From NCBI GenBank assembly GCA_049999805.1, contig JBNGIO010004596.1, positions 1-35,908 on the forward strand: 35,908 bases of DNA, read 5' to 3'. Shown here piece by piece: positions 10,801 through 21,424 of this stretch; within the stretch, counting starts at the first letter, position 1, and each line of letters begins with the position of its first letter. Position numbers and translations under genes: made by a program. The notes below the pieces were generated by a model. The model was not told where the DNA came from and did no database searches. It saw only the letters and a list, made by a program, of their open reading frames with translations. Source of the DNA: Folioceros fuciformis. Its lineage: Eukaryota > Anthocerotophyta > Anthocerotopsida > Anthocerotales.

Positions 10801-11350
10801 TCGACCTTCAGTGAACATCGCTGTCTCGCCACGTTGGGCAACATAGGCAGCCCACACATTCCGGTCAGCAGTGGAGATCATGTCCTCCCGGTTGGAGACA
10901 AGTCTCTTATCTTGTCGCCTATTCACGAGTCAATCTGCGGCAAGAGCTCCTAGTAAGAGATATCCAAATGCCAGGAAAAAGCCCTGCAATCATCCATCTA
11001 CAAACTCAAGCCCGACGGATGGATCCTTACAGACGATGGCAGGTTGACATGGGAATCCGTGCATCCCGCGCATGAGCTATTACATCCATTAACCGCAATG
11101 CCGCAATGCTCTTTAAGTTGTCTCTCCGCTTTTGCATTGTGTCCTGGATACCACTGTCAAGATATGCTCTTCCGCAAACCTTCACATGTGCAAAGGCCCT
11201 GCAATCCGGCAAAACGTCCAGCTGTTGATGGTCGTGTATCTGGACAAGACAGGTGGAACCGTGGATCTGGTGAGGTAGCCTACATCTGCACTCAAATCAA
11301 CCCACCCTTCCTCTGTAGTCCATGCCATGCGAGCTGTAGCCGTAACACGG
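4864..11350 (-). CDS. unidentified multi-exon gene interrupted by a Copia element
   Basis: Splice-compatible exons on the minus strand: about 11350-11284 (5' limit unclear), 11239-11031, 10918-10792, 10594-10508, 5330-5215 and 5071-4864 (stop TAA). Every junction has GT..AG and matching phase: 0, 2/1, 0, 0, 2/1. Donors include GTAAGG, GTAAGT and GTATGT. The joined C-terminal part is about 230 residues. It contains LDVLPDCRAFAHVKVCGR, a basic NRLLRPKLYEAARRRGG stretch and a final Ala-rich amphipathic segment (DIGEAAYAVAGVAAVLIEMF). I do not recognise the family. The start codon and upstream exons (perhaps in 11400-12200) are unresolved, so the gene may be intact, or a decaying copy. An alternative reading uses an ATG at 10500 and puts the Copia insertion inside an exon. 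Confidence 0.4.
5328..5332. repeat. target-site duplication CACCT, left copy
   Basis: CACCT directly precedes the left LTR (TGTCAAAG) and recurs at 10420-10424 right after the other LTR. Five bases is the normal duplication length for Copia integrase. Confidence 0.93.
5333..5524 (-). repeat. 3' LTR of the Copia element
   Basis: A 192-bp LTR, TGTCAAAG...CCTCAACA on the plus strand. It matches 10228-10419 except at 11 sites. At seven sites this copy has G where the other has A, a pattern fitting loss of methylated cytosine. Confidence 0.93.
5525..5533 (-). other. polypurine tract of the Copia element
   Basis: On the minus strand GAGTGGGAG directly abuts the 3' LTR, where the plus-strand primer of reverse transcription is expected. 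Confidence 0.7.
5681..9622 (-). pseudogene. Copia gag-pol, one frame with five internal stop codons
   Basis: Reads from ATG at 9622 to TAA at 5681-5683 in a single frame without frameshift. Order: gag (UBN2-like, residues 1-280), a CCHC zinc knuckle, protease (WYLDSGASAHIC, about 8590), a GAG-pre-integrase HHCC finger, integrase with the DDE residues in VDDATR, RTDGGGEF and QNGVAER, reverse transcriptase with YVDD, and RNase H with SDANW and STESEYAS. Stops interrupt it at 8768-8770 (inside the zinc knuckle), 8126-8128 (inside the HHCC finger), 6284-6286, 6155-6157 and 5789-5791. The second Cys of the HHCC finger appears as Tyr. Several stops fit single C-to-T type changes, for example at Trp or Gln codons. 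This looks like decay of a methylated element rather than programmed recoding. Confidence 0.92.
9654..10190 (-). CDS. extra open frame ahead of gag in the Copia element
   Basis: A 178-residue open frame starts 26 nt after the primer-binding site and ends 31 nt before the gag ATG, in a different frame from gag-pol. The N-terminus is basic (MARRGRRNGG). A CTCC motif follows near residue 42. Residues about 65-135 are Leu/Ile/Asn/Gln-rich with a heptad-like pattern, suggesting a coiled coil. It resembles no gag, envelope or accessory family I know. Copia elements normally start with gag, so this frame is unusual. It is uninterrupted while gag-pol has five stops, but in AT-rich DNA 178 codons can persist by chance in a not very old element. 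Confidence 0.5.
   Translation of the reverse strand: MARRGRRNGGDFLNTISFFFYRSHRGQSTRNSTILREILTQCTCCSRPRNSAAYNPRSSNSSKFLENSLQHIKNQLVNIENQYFQIFSSLQHFEKCQSNLVRLITSKQAEIHNLHKLVFRLEHKLSILTTSNTNIPNMSPINIQDKQITQDCLPNIPCLEDALSKFALGSNISGLDLE
10216..10227 (-). other. primer-binding site for initiator tRNA-Met
   Basis: The minus strand reads TGGTATTAGAGC directly after the 5' LTR. It matches the usual Copia primer site (TGGTATCAGAGC) at 11 of 12 bases. Confidence 0.85.
10228..10419 (-). repeat. 5' LTR of the Copia element
   Basis: A 192-bp partner of 5333-5524. It starts TGTCAAAG and ends CTCAACA on the plus strand, next to the CACCT duplication. Confidence 0.93.
10420..10424. repeat. target-site duplication CACCT, right copy
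   Basis: Same five bases as 5328-5332. On the minus strand it reads AGGTG, and TTGGCAG|GTG here is the predicted original 3' splice site of the host gene. Confidence 0.93.
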
Positions 11351-12875
11351 TAAGGGTACCATGTATTTCGAGGGCATCTACCCAGCTCAAACATGGGTCA
11401 CGAGACCGTCAGGCATGACTAGAGCCAGCGCACAAAAGCACCTGAGAAAGGTAGCGTTGAATCCGTACCTTGGCTGGCGACACCAACTGCCTGAACCTCG
11501 AATGAGCAGCCTCGCCGCTCGATGGCTGTGCCACCACAGGCGGACATACTCCGGCCTTGACAAGTGGACCGAGGACACGGAAACGGCGCTTAACTGGACG
11601 ATCCTCCTCCGACAAAGCTGTCAGAGTTAGCATCCGCAAACGTGTCTCCACAAACTGTCGACGAGGTAATGCCAGCCCTAATCTCGTGTCCTCTCGAGCT
11701 CCAGGGCATTAACTGAGCTACGAGGCAGCTGCGGTGGTGACCACACGAGCCTGTTCATCCGGCGCCTTCCGGCAACATTTCTTTGCGAGGATATCATGGT
11801 AAGTCAGGCAACCAGATTGGAGAGCGGTTGTTCTTGGATCAGCACTAGGCGTCGAGAAGGAGCATTGTTGCATATACGGGCCGTTGTGGAAGGAGGCATC
11901 CACAAGCAGTCCATTGCTTGTTGACAAAAGTTGGCATGCAACTGCTGCATATTCAATTTGAGCTGCTCACAAATCGACAGGGCAAAGTGCGATTGTCGAA
12001 ATGGTACTCGCCTTACTCTCAAAAGGAGAGAGCAAAGGTCGGTATCTAAATTTGAGTTTTGGTTTGCATCTTCTCGTTGAACTGTCTGCTCCAGAATGGT
12101 ATACAGATTTCCAGATCATCCACAGCTTAGTTCTCTGCTCCTTGGAAGGGAACCAAAACTCTAGAAGGTCGTGGAATGGCGAGGTTTGCAAGCTGTCTGT
12201 AACTTGCTGGAGCTCTTAGTCTGTCTTTACTTTTTTGTCGTTGTGTTGTAAATCCAAAACTTGACCTTGCAGTACGCGAGTCTTCACTATTTGCATGTGT
12301 CTGAGTCGGATGACAATAAGCTGGAAACGCGAGGGATAGTACACCACAACGATACTTCCGCAATGTGTGCTCTTCCAGTATTGGATTTTGAGTCTTTGTT
12401 CCTTGCAGGTGTATAAGCTAGATCTGGTCTTCAATTTTCACAAGAAGGTATGTATATCACAAGACCAGTTTATGTACATACGGAGCTGTTGGTGACAATT
12501 GTCAACCCTATCCAGTAGCCCAATATTAGTCCTGAGACATAGCTCCTTCACTATCCTGCAATGTTTTGGTAAGAGCTTGGGACGTAGAGGAAACTATACT
12601 GCATAGGCTTGGGACCAAGGTAGTAGCCCGGTTGCCACACAGCAGATCTATGTAATTCGCTGAACATCCTGAATGCTAGGTCAGAATTGATCAGCATCTG
12701 AAATTTAATAGAATGGTACCAGACAGCCAAGAGTCTTTTGAGTAAAACCCACAAGAGGTCTTTAGTTCTGAAGGCCTGCTTCTTGAGTCCTGCCGGACAG
12801 GAAAGACTGCAAGAACGCTTGCAACGCGTGAAAAGGAATACTCAGCTGAAGCAGCCCTTGGATTCTCTGCCCTCT
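11351..12875. other. GC-rich stretch with possible further exons, unresolved
   Basis: Short minus-strand coding-like segments occur, for example 11655-11508 ending at a GTATGT donor. I could not link them by phase to the exons downstream. 12240-12875 shows no coding signal and probably includes the 3' UTR of the F-box gene (minus strand). Confidence 0.3.
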
Positions 12876-14069
12876 TCAAATTTCCACAGTGCAGGAAGAA
12901 TGGGTAAGGCCATTCTGAAACGGCTCCCTGTCCAAAGTGACCCATTCACCCACCTCACCCACTCCAAAGTCCCCACCGCCAGCCTTAAGAGGCCTGTAGA
13001 GGAGCCCGGATCCGCGCCCCTCAACAGACCCCGTCAAGAAGATGGAGCCCTGTGCGGCGGTGGCGTGAGGACTGAACCACCCGCCCTCGGGCACTCCGTC
13101 AATTTGTGCCCACGAATTGGAGGCTGGTTGGTATCTGAACATCTTCTGCAGGTAGAAGGAGTAGAGGCAGCTGTTTGCAACAACCAAGGCGCAAGGGCAC
13201 ACTCCTATAGGCCAGAAATCCTCGATCCTCTCCCAGGAAGAGGTAGCAGGATCATAGACATCCGCGCTCCTCACAAACCGGCCCTGAGAATCCGTGGGAT
13301 ACCCACTCACAACGTGAAACCTGGAGTTCAGGAGATATCCGGAGCACTCGTCCCGACCCTGGCTAAGGGGCGGGATCATCTCCCATCGGTTGCTCGCAAT
13401 ACTGAACACTTCAGCGGAAGTGAGCGCATTTTTGCTGTCGTCGTGTCCTCCTGCAACGTAAATCTTGCCGCCCCCCGCTGCACACGCGAAGAAGGAGCGC
13501 ACGTTGAGCATGTCTGCACACCTCGTCCAAGAGCGCGTGGAGAAATTGAAAGCGTAGACGGTCTTCATCGCCTCCCATGTGGTGGGATTCCACCCTCCGA
13601 GCACAAACAAGGTCCCCTCGTGACCCACCGCCTGGCAGAAGAGCGGCATCCCCTGCGGGAGCTCGGGAATCAGCGGCAACTTATCCCAGCTCCCGGTTCT
13701 CACATCATACACCGCGACTGCATACACTGGAGCCGCCAAAAGCTTCCCCACGACCGGCGCAGGCAAAGCCTGGACGAGGCACACGGCCTGGCTCGTCGTC
13801 CCGGCCCTTCTCCGCTGCTCGTAGAAGTCGTGCCCGCTCACCAGCCGCTCCCACCTCCGGCACACCCCCAGCAGCTGCGGATGACACTTGTAGGAAACCC
13901 GCAGCAGGCACTCCATCGCAATGTCCTCCGGCAGACCCGGTATGAGTTCCCCATCCGCGGCTCCGCCCTGCGCATGGGCCAAAGCCACGGCCGTAGCCAT
14001 GGCCACCGCACAAGCTCCCCTTCCCTCCTCCGATCCCACCAGGTCGATACCGAAACCGATACCGATCAA
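12876..14069 (-). CDS. F-box/kelch-repeat protein, KMD (KFB) type
   Basis: A single-exon protein of 397 residues. Residues 41-85 are an F-box (ELIPGLPEDIAMECLLRVSY), which would bind Skp1 in an SCF ubiquitin ligase. Residues 105-395 hold about five kelch repeats forming a substrate-binding propeller; markers include GLPLFC-like GMPLFC at 140, RSFFACA at 191, AGGHDDSKNA at 206, GRDEC at 238 and a C-terminal VEI. This layout matches the Arabidopsis KISS ME DEADLY/KFB group (At1g80440, At1g15670 and relatives), which turn over type-B response regulators and phenylalanine ammonia-lyase, damping cytokinin signalling and phenylpropanoid flow. The substrate of this protein cannot be read from sequence. 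The first ATG adds a 40-residue Ala/Gly-rich lead; Met24 is an alternative start. Confidence 0.92.
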   Translation of the reverse strand: MIGIGFGIDLVGSEEGRGACAVAMATAVALAHAQGGAADGELIPGLPEDIAMECLLRVSYKCHPQLLGVCRRWERLVSGHDFYEQRRRAGTTSQAVCLVQALPAPVVGKLLAAPVYAVAVYDVRTGSWDKLPLIPELPQGMPLFCQAVGHEGTLFVLGGWNPTTWEAMKTVYAFNFSTRSWTRCADMLNVRSFFACAAGGGKIYVAGGHDDSKNALTSAEVFSIASNRWEMIPPLSQGRDECSGYLLNSRFHVVSGYPTDSQGRFVRSADVYDPATSSWERIEDFWPIGVCPCALVVANSCLYSFYLQKMFRYQPASNSWAQIDGVPEGGWFSPHATAAQGSIFLTGSVEGRGSGLLYRPLKAGGGDFGVGEVGEWVTLDREPFQNGLTHSSCTVEI

Positions 14070-14283
14070 TTAGCCAGGGCGTCGCCTGCATGCAAGTCCG
14101 CACTCACTCTGGCTGAACCCGAACCCACAATAATTGGAAGAGACCCGAAACCAGGTGGAGAATCCCACACTCGTTTCAACGACAACCCACAACAACAATT
14201 GAGAAGGAGACCCACATCTAACAGCAGCAAGAGATGCAGCAGATTGCAGAATCAGACATGCCCGCAAAGCGCGTGTGGGCGGA

Positions 14284-14290
14284 CTTTATA
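14284..14290 (-). promoter_or_regulatory. candidate TATA box of the F-box/kelch gene
   Basis: The minus strand reads TATAAAG 215 nt before the ATG at 14069, implying a 5' leader of roughly 185 nt. The region between carries CAACAA-type leader sequence and no competing long frame. Confidence 0.5.
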
Positions 14291-14299
14291 TGCATGTCA

Positions 14300-15860
14300 C
14301 CGCAAGCCATAAAGCAGGACAACGCAATGGAGTGGCAGAGGGGCATCAGCCACGAGGAAACCCGCGCACTCCTTCTCTCTGCGGTCCCACGTCTGAGAGC
14401 GCGCAGTATTGGATGGGGCCCAAAGCATGCCCGCAGACGACTGCTGCGACACGCACAGTTTGCCGTTTGAAGACATACTGGGTACCGTGGTCCCCAGGCG
14501 GCGCTGCCGACACGTTTGCAGGCCTCTGAAGTGGAAATAGCAAGACTGGGTGCTATTGGGTTGCTGAACAAGCAGCCAAAGCGCGAACCAGTGTACGTAC
14601 ATTCTACTGGTACTGCTGTCCAACTTGCTATGGCCCGCCCATTCCACCGCACCCCACTCCACCCACCTTCTGCGCCACTCGCTCCAGCTACTCCAATGCA
14701 TTGTAGCCCCGAAAGCAAAGCTTCCCAACCCGGTCACCTGCTGCCACACGCTTTTCCGTTTTCGTTTTCTGACCAGGGATGACATGTTGGCGGTTGCTTG
14801 GCCCCCCTCCACCACTGTACGTCTGCTCGCAAGTGTCACCTCATTGGTGTAGGAGGAGAGGATAAGCCTTCTGCCTTCTGCCGTCTGCCTCCACCTCCTG
14901 GCCTGAGCCCACACGACAGCATTTTGCCGCGCCATCCACTGCGTGGGAGACTGCCTCCGCTTTTCCATACCCTTTATTCAAACAACGAACTGGACTTGAG
15001 GTATCTATCCTGTGACAGCCAATCGGATTCTGGCACTTGCTCTTCCATGGGATATGGTGACAGCCGCCATTTGTCCGTATCCCGTTGCCTCCAAGATTTT
15101 TTTTTTTTTATCTGCCGAGATATTTAGGAGGAACAGTTGCTAGAGCCCTGGCCCGCCTCCCTGACTGCTTCCGGTGTCGGATAAGGTCGCATTTATCCAG
15201 CTGCAAGGCTCCTGCCTACCCTTAGAAGGTGGGCTCATCGGCTCATTTGCGTCGATGGCGCGGGACACTGGAGATATTTACAGTATGTACTTAGCTTCTT
15301 CTTCATTTGGCTCCATCATACATGATGGGACCAAAATCTTCTGACTACATGCTGTACCTACCGCGGTTTACTTCCGGCCTCCCAGCGACCAATACTTCCT
15401 GAAACCAACACTGCTATGCAGTGACCAGACTTGGAGGACTGACACATCCCAGACAAGCTTTTTTTTGGTCTTATCGCTGCTTGGATGGGCGATTATCTTC
15501 TCCCTCCCACCTTGATCTATTACCTTGCAAAATCCATAAAGGATACCTATGAGGTACTTGGGATAGTTAGTGATTTGAACTTCAATTAGTACTTAAATTA
15601 GCAGGAAGACACGAAAACTCTTAAGTTTATCAAACTAAATGACATCTAGTAAAATCCTTATCATTTTTAACTAATAAATATAAAAGAGGAGAAGCTTGCA
15701 ATTGGGGACATAATGCCTTTCTAGGTGAAGCATGTGAAAAAGTATATGGCCACATCTCTTCTTCTTGTTTAAACATCAAACAAAGCAGTTGTTGTAATAC
15801 TCTCTACTTTTACAGTTGTGGGGTGCGACTAGACAACTCTAGTGCTCATCTTGCCTATTG
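14300..15860. other. intergenic region upstream of the F-box gene
   Basis: GC- and C/T-rich up to about 15500, probably promoter DNA of the F-box gene, then AT-rich. The long minus-strand frame at 14297-14968 has promoter-like composition and no domain. A T11 tract lies near 15100. Confidence 0.4.
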
Positions 15861-15864
15861 CCCG

Positions 15865-15948
15865 ATTAAGGGTCAATGGATTGCTATGCACGATACTATG
15901 TGAGATATTAAGGGTCAATGGATTGCTATGCACGATACTATGATGTGA
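15865..15948 (+). repeat. 42-bp direct tandem duplication
   Basis: ATTAAGGGTCAATGGATTGC and the following bases run to GTGAGAT at 15906, then start again at 15907. The second copy is followed by an ATG insertion. Near-perfect identity implies a recent duplication. Confidence 0.85.
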
Positions 15949-15949
15949 G

Positions 15950-16445
15950 ATGTCATGTTTTGGTTGGCCAAGGAGGCTAGTTTTCTACCCTTTATGGAGC
16001 GCCAATACAATGGACTTAACAATGTTTCTGTTCGAGAAAACCTTTTCCTCATCCATGGAGAACAGCGGGTTTCTATTATTGACGTGATTATAGCTAACCC
16101 CACACGAGTCTTGGTATGCGGGCATGTTGTCCTCAACTCCCCAAGGTGGGTGGCAGAGGGGAGCACATCGACTAAGATTCACTAGTACACCCCTCTACAA
16201 GTCGCACACACTTCTATCCCTCTTACCATAGAGATCCATGAGGCCATGTATAAGGCATTTTCCAAGTTTTTGAAATCTTGCGCCAATGTGGTTTAACAAC
16301 TTTGGTGGTAGGTAAACCCTTTCTCCTTCCAAACCATGATATTTAGGTATCTCTTTCCAGACCATAATATTTAGGTGCCTCTTTCCAGACCATGATATTT
16401 AGGTGCTATTGGTAGTCATTAGGATTTAGGGGGTTAGCACTTAGT
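15950..16445 (+). repeat. dispersed repeat, copy A (decayed transposon fragment)
   Basis: Several blocks match, in reverse complement, the region 21355-22260. Examples are AAGGCATTTTCCAAGTTTTT at 16252 and TATTGGTAGTCATTAGGATT at about 16406. It carries a broken open frame (15955-16185, continuing past a stop) whose tail, KAFSKFLK, also appears in copy B. I cannot assign it to a transposon family. Within it a 28-bp unit (CTCTTTCCAGACCATGATAT...) is repeated about three times at 16315-16405. Confidence 0.7.
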
Positions 16446-16668
16446 GTACCAATTGATAATTCATCTTCTCTATAGGAGTAGATGGATTTTCCATCTTGTT
16501 TTTCTAAAATAAATTAAGAAAACATAATTTTAATAATAGATGGCTTTTAACTTCATTTAGGCAACAAAGTATTTCCTACTTGAATAGTTAAGTGAGAGAA
16601 TCTTGGAAACTATAGATGATAGGGTCCACAATCAAAAGCTTTTGTGGCTGCAATGCTGCATGGGCATC

Positions 16669-16828
16669 CCTTACACACTTGGGGTTGCAAGAATAGTGAG
16701 TAGGCAAGGAATCTTTTACTGGAAGGGCGTATGGCAAGTGCTTCAAGCCCACCCCTTACATTCTTGGGGATACAAGAATAGTGAGTAGGCAAGGAATGTT
16801 TTATTGGGGAGGGGCTATGGCAAGTGAA
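16669..16828 (+). repeat. tandem duplication, unit about 87 bp
   Basis: CCTTACACACTTGGGGTTGC at 16669 recurs as CCTTACATTCTTGGGGATAC at 16756. Both are followed by AAGAATAGTGAGTAGGCAAG and end with GGCAAGTG. The copies have diverged by roughly a tenth. Confidence 0.8.
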
Positions 16829-16829
16829 A

Positions 16830-18360
16830 AGTGTAGCAGCTTTTGAAAACAAAGGGTAGAGCTTTGTTCTTGTCCTATTAGTTCCAAAACATTGCCCAAC
16901 CTGGCGAAGTTGAGAGGTACCTAACTATACACTAGCGAAAGAGCCCAACCTCGATCATCAGAGCACCAAAACAATGACAACTTAAGTTTTGGCTTGGTGT
17001 GTCACCTTGGAGGGTTTTTCTGGATGGGGCTTTATGCAAACCATACCTTAGTGCCACAAGCCCTACCCCAAGTTGTCAGGCCGTGCGCTCCTCGTACCTC
17101 AACCTTGGTTTGTTATTCCTTCTTCCAATCCCCCACTCCTCATGGCTAACATACTATGAACATACTCTACTCCTTAACCTTAAGGTAATTACAATGAAAA
17201 AATTATTTGAAATGAGATGAAAAAAATCTATTTATCCCAAGAAAAGAAAATGGCTGAAAAAAAGGAAAAAAATAGGACTAACGCCCAACCTTAACTGGAC
17301 AGGCAGGCTAACACACTTTCATCGCCACAACATCTTGGCCTCGTGATTAGTCTGGGGAGATTGTCCCAGGGTTGGGTTTAGGGTTGTCCTCGGGGAAACT
17401 AGAACCTTGCATCTGCCCCAGTTCCGACGAAGACTGTGACTGGACGTAAATCCACGCAAGGAACGAAAGCAGTTTGAGTCGTCTGGGTGAGTATGGCCGT
17501 GAGAAAGAAGCAAGGAATCCAATGAGCCCGTTTGGATCCCAGGATCCCACAAGCTCAAGTGGCCACCGAGAATGCGAAATTTGCGCATCCGAATCGCCCA
17601 CTTGGGTTTCCGTGAGCTGCAGGCTCTCCCAGTCAGCATGTCAGGTACCCGCACATCTTTGTCATTCGGATAGTCAGCCCACGTCATGCGGATAAGCCTG
17701 GAAGAAGCACTGTTGCTGTGTCCCGGGCTTCCAGGCTCCATCTCTTTTGTTCAGTCCTGGATCTCTCTGACCCGTCTTGGTCGGTCTGTTTCCAAGTACC
17801 AACCGAGCCCTGTGGACGACAAGCTGGGCACTCGGCTGAATCTGAAGGCCAAAGTGCCCCCAACTTCAAGTCGGTCCCACATGCTTGTTTGATTCAGGGA
17901 TATTGCATGTGACTCGATATGTACTCGTCACACGAAGCATGGGCCATGGCACGGTCGATACCCCTGTTGCCGGTGCCGCTGCTGCTTGACAGCGTCGTCA
18001 CAACTGGCTCATCATCCTTGTCTGGCATCCGGAAGCCGAGCTCCTGTCCAGCACTTTTGTTCCATGTCTGTCACTGTCACTAGCGGCCCTGTCCTTGTAA
18101 AGCAAGCGGGGACGTATAGAATTTGGGTTGTGAGGATAGAGTTCACATGCGATAATAAACAGGTGTATATTTTATTGCAAAAAGGGATGGGAGACCCATC
18201 ACCCATATGTGAGGAAAGCCAATCTGCCAAGGGCAAAGGCCAGGAATGGATACAAATGTCTGCTGCCTTTTCAAGACAGAACAGAGCCAGTAGTAGAACA
18301 GAATGTCTTGTCTCCTGTCTCTGCCGCTTCTGATTTTTGCATCTGATGAATGCGACTAAG
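16830..18360. other. intergenic DNA, no gene recognised
   Basis: The AT-rich part to about 17280 is followed by a GC-richer part. Minus-strand open frames at 17319-17741 and 18012-18485 show no domain; the latter lies beyond the candidate poly(A) site of the transporter gene. Confidence 0.4.
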
Positions 18361-18366
18361 TTTATT
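18361..18366 (-). terminator. candidate poly(A) signal of the AVT3-type gene
   Basis: AATAAA on the minus strand, 228 nt after the stop codon. A second one lies near 18170, so more than one end is possible. Confidence 0.4.
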
Positions 18367-18593
18367 ATCTTCAGGTCGACTCCAGTTGTTCTGGAGCGTG
18401 TTGATGTACATACATCACAGACTCCTTCCATGCATCGTTTCAGGAGTAGCAGGGGGCATAGAGCATCTTTGTCGTGAAGACTCAAAACCTGCCAAGATAA
18501 AAGAAGGGCTCCCTCGCCCTTGCCGGCGGCTCCTACGCTTGAATAATTGTCATGAATTCTGTATTTCTGAAAAATGCGTCACTGTAGATGTGT

Positions 18594-20157
18594 CTAGAGC
18601 ATCACATCAGCTGGCGAGATGGACACTGAAGGAATCATGGAAACTGCGGCTGAGTACGTGCCATAAATTGCGAAGATGGCACCTGTCACCATGAGAATAT
18701 AGTCAACCACCCTTTCCACCGAGGACGCGTTGTCCTTGAACACCCGGATGTGCAATAGGGCGGGCAACAGGAACGCCAGCATAGCACAGACGGTGCTGCC
18801 CACCAAAGCAACAAATGCTCCAAACCCAGGTACCGAGACGGCCAAAAGGGCTGCAAAAATCACAAGGCCTCCGCGCGCCAAGTTCAAGAGAATTGGCTGC
18901 AGTCGGGGCGATGGCATCACATACACCTGGAACCATTCACTGAGCAGCAGCTTCCTTTCAAAAATCTCATGAACTGGATACATCATGACAGGGAAGGTGA
19001 AGACAAGCGCAATGCATAGCGCAGCCTTTACTGCCGATGTAGTCCAGTTGAGAGGCAAATTTAGGGTGATTATGTCCATGGTCGCCTGGCCAAATGCAAG
19101 ATAACCGACAAATCCGAAGGAGACGTATAACACGGTGATGAAGATGAATGCGTAGCCCAATACCTTTGGAAATTTCTTAGGCTCCCGCATAGAACCTTCC
19201 AGGGTTAGAGTCATCCCAAATCCCTCGAAACAGAAAATTGCTACACCCAGGGCGAAAGGAAGACCCCCCCAACTACAGAAAGGTAATACCTGCCAATGTC
19301 AAGGGAAGTCATCGTCAAAAAAACAGCAACGCCTGCAACAACGGGAAAGACCTGCAAAAGTATCCGATACCTCAACAGGGAAGGTGGTGGAATTGGAAGC
19401 TTAACAGCACTTACCTTATCAAACCCTGAGATCAGATGGAAATCGTCGTTGAAGACTATTGTCATGGCCAGAACGTTGCAGATGTCAGCAAAAATGCTAA
19501 AAGGTGCCAGACCAGCCAACGATCTCACACATGCCAAAACGATCTCCACCGGCACCAAAAAGAGAATAAAAGTTGAAAACTTGGAAGAACTGGACTGGAA
19601 GAACAGAGACGAAAGATTCTGGCCGATAAATATGAGGTAAGTCACGCAACATCCCACTTGAGAAATGACCACCAAAGTATCCACTACGCGCTGCCCAACC
19701 CTTCCACATGTTTCATAAGCGAGATCGCTGTATGTGTAGATCCCTATCCGGCCTTCCCGAACCAGCTGATCCCTGCTCCTCACCTGCAATAAAACCATCA
19801 CTTAAGTTAAGATAAGTGCGATTGCACACAATTGTACTGCCCGATCATAGCTCTGCTGCACACACGGGCAGTCCACAATACGTTCACTGCCAGACACCAA
19901 AGATAAGTCACGCATCCTAAGACAAGCAAGCTTACCAGAAGTACCATACAATAATACGATACCGAACCCGCCAGTACCACAATTCCTGTACCAGCTGCCC
20001 ACCCTGCAACCTTGAACGCGTATGGCAAGCCCAGCACACCACCACCCACGATGGAGATGACTATGTTGCCATAAGTTCTCAGCACTGAGGCTGTCCCTCC
20101 ACGGCTCTGCCCTAACAGGGGTGTTGATTCATTGGGCTTACGCGCACCAATCGTCAT
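18594..20157 (-). CDS. AVT3: vacuolar amino-acid transporter, AVT3 type, three exons
   Basis: Exons 20157-19936, 19783-19415 and 19289-18594 give 74, 123 and 231 codons, a 428-residue protein. Both introns (152 and 125 nt) are phase 0, with donors GTAAGC and GTAAGT and acceptors TATTGCAG and TTGGCAG. The protein belongs to the AAAP/SLC36-like family. The N-terminal tail carries a PLLG segment, then TM1 has NIVISIVGGGVLGLPYAFK, the substrate/proton-site helix of the family. About eleven membrane helices follow; the block FCFEGFGMTLTLE in exon 3 is typical of AVT3 proteins. Arabidopsis AVT3A-C export neutral amino acids (Ala, Pro) from the vacuole by proton symport. Length and ends match the family. 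Transport direction and substrate are inferred from relatives. Confidence 0.93.
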
Positions 20158-21354
20158 AGTGTCTCAAGCTCCTGAAGCTGCCAGGCAAGATTTCTTTTTT
20201 TCCTTTTCTTTCTAATTCTTGCTCAGTCCTCTCCAACGACGTTGTACAAGCTTCCACTCCCAGAGCTTGCACGATCCCACGCTGCACTCGTAATTCTAGA
20301 TCTCCCAGTCCTCCTTCCGATGGTGTCGAGTTGCAGAAAGGAGGCAAAATGCTTACGAATGGGTGTACCGTCTCGCAATCGCTCCTACCTCAGTGAATCA
20401 CTCTCTCAGACCCTGTGCCTTCGCTCACACTATCCCGCACGTCCCTTTCCCAAGAGGAACTGCGACTCCTGCCAAGAATCTCCAAAACCGAGTGTTCAAG
20501 GTCCAGGAGTTGCAGGAGACGTAGTTTCACGCCAATTCCTGAATCGAGAACCGCGCCGCCAATTACTTGGTTGCGAAGCTGTCCCTGAGTCCGACAAGGA
20601 CTCGCATCGGTGGCTGGTTGGCGCGTCAACTGAGAACCATGCCGTTTGTGGGAGTGGGAGGGCAACCGAGTTATAAGTCCCACAATGCCAGAGCTTTTCA
20701 AATGGTGGCTCAGGGAGTTCAAGGCCTGTCGCTACTCGCCTTCAGCTGCCTCGGTGGCGGTTATGCTTGTCTCGCGAGGCCGACAAATCCGAAAGGGGCG
20801 ATGTCGCCTGGCAACACTGTAGTCGCCAAGGATAAGAGAACCAGCGGTTATGAATTACAGTGAATTTTTATTATCTCAATCTCGATTTTTTCGTGTAAGA
20901 AAATGTTAGTAAGGGAATATGAAAACTTGAGGAATAAGACAATGCGTTTTGTGTCCGTTGCCACAATGTGGAGGCGGAACCCGCATTTATACCACCAGGA
21001 AGGAATCAATGTGGATACTATACTTCACACTTCTAAAAAGGAATCAATGTGGATACTATCTTTCACACTTCTAAAATTAGGACTTTCTATACGGATCACG
21101 AAAGTTAAGCTAAATAAAGAAAGAATCTTATATGGGCATGGGTATGGATGGTTCAAACCTATTCTAAGTTGAAACTTCTAAACTTGGGTTGGGATGTATT
21201 TTTAAAATTAATTATAAATATTTGTATATAAATTTAATATTAGGATATAGATTATGTGTAATCCAATAAAAGATAAAGTAATGATTTATTTATTTTAAAA
21301 AACAAGATAGAAAAACCCATCTACTTTTAAAGAGGGATGTAAACCATGATAAGA
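20158..21354. other. 5' leader and promoter of the AVT3-type gene, then AT-rich DNA
   Basis: 20158-20850 is GC-rich and holds the 5' leader and promoter of the minus-strand transporter; open frames there show no domain. From 20860 the DNA is AT-rich. At 21000-21075 a segment of about 37 bp containing AATCAATGTGGATACTAT is tandemly duplicated. Confidence 0.5.
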
Positions 21355-21424
21355 ACACTAGGAACTAGCCCCCTAAAGCCTTATGACTACCAATAACACC
21401 TAAAACATCATAGTCTAGGAGGAG

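Noticed and set aside
12738-14312. 524-codon open frame on the plus strand
   Set aside because: It is antisense to the F-box/kelch gene, has no domain and shows the composition expected of the reverse of a GC-rich gene.
14297-14968. 223-codon minus-strand frame upstream of the F-box gene
   Set aside because: It overlaps the candidate TATA box and leader; no domain and low-information composition.
17319-17741. 140-codon minus-strand frame
   Set aside because: No domain, no splice-linked partners, and other frames are open over the same stretch.
18012-18485. 157-codon minus-strand frame downstream of the transporter gene
   Set aside because: It overlaps the candidate poly(A) region and shows no domain; best read as 3' UTR and beyond.
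20242-20676. 144-codon plus-strand frame
   Set aside because: It lies in the leader/promoter DNA of the minus-strand transporter and has no domain.
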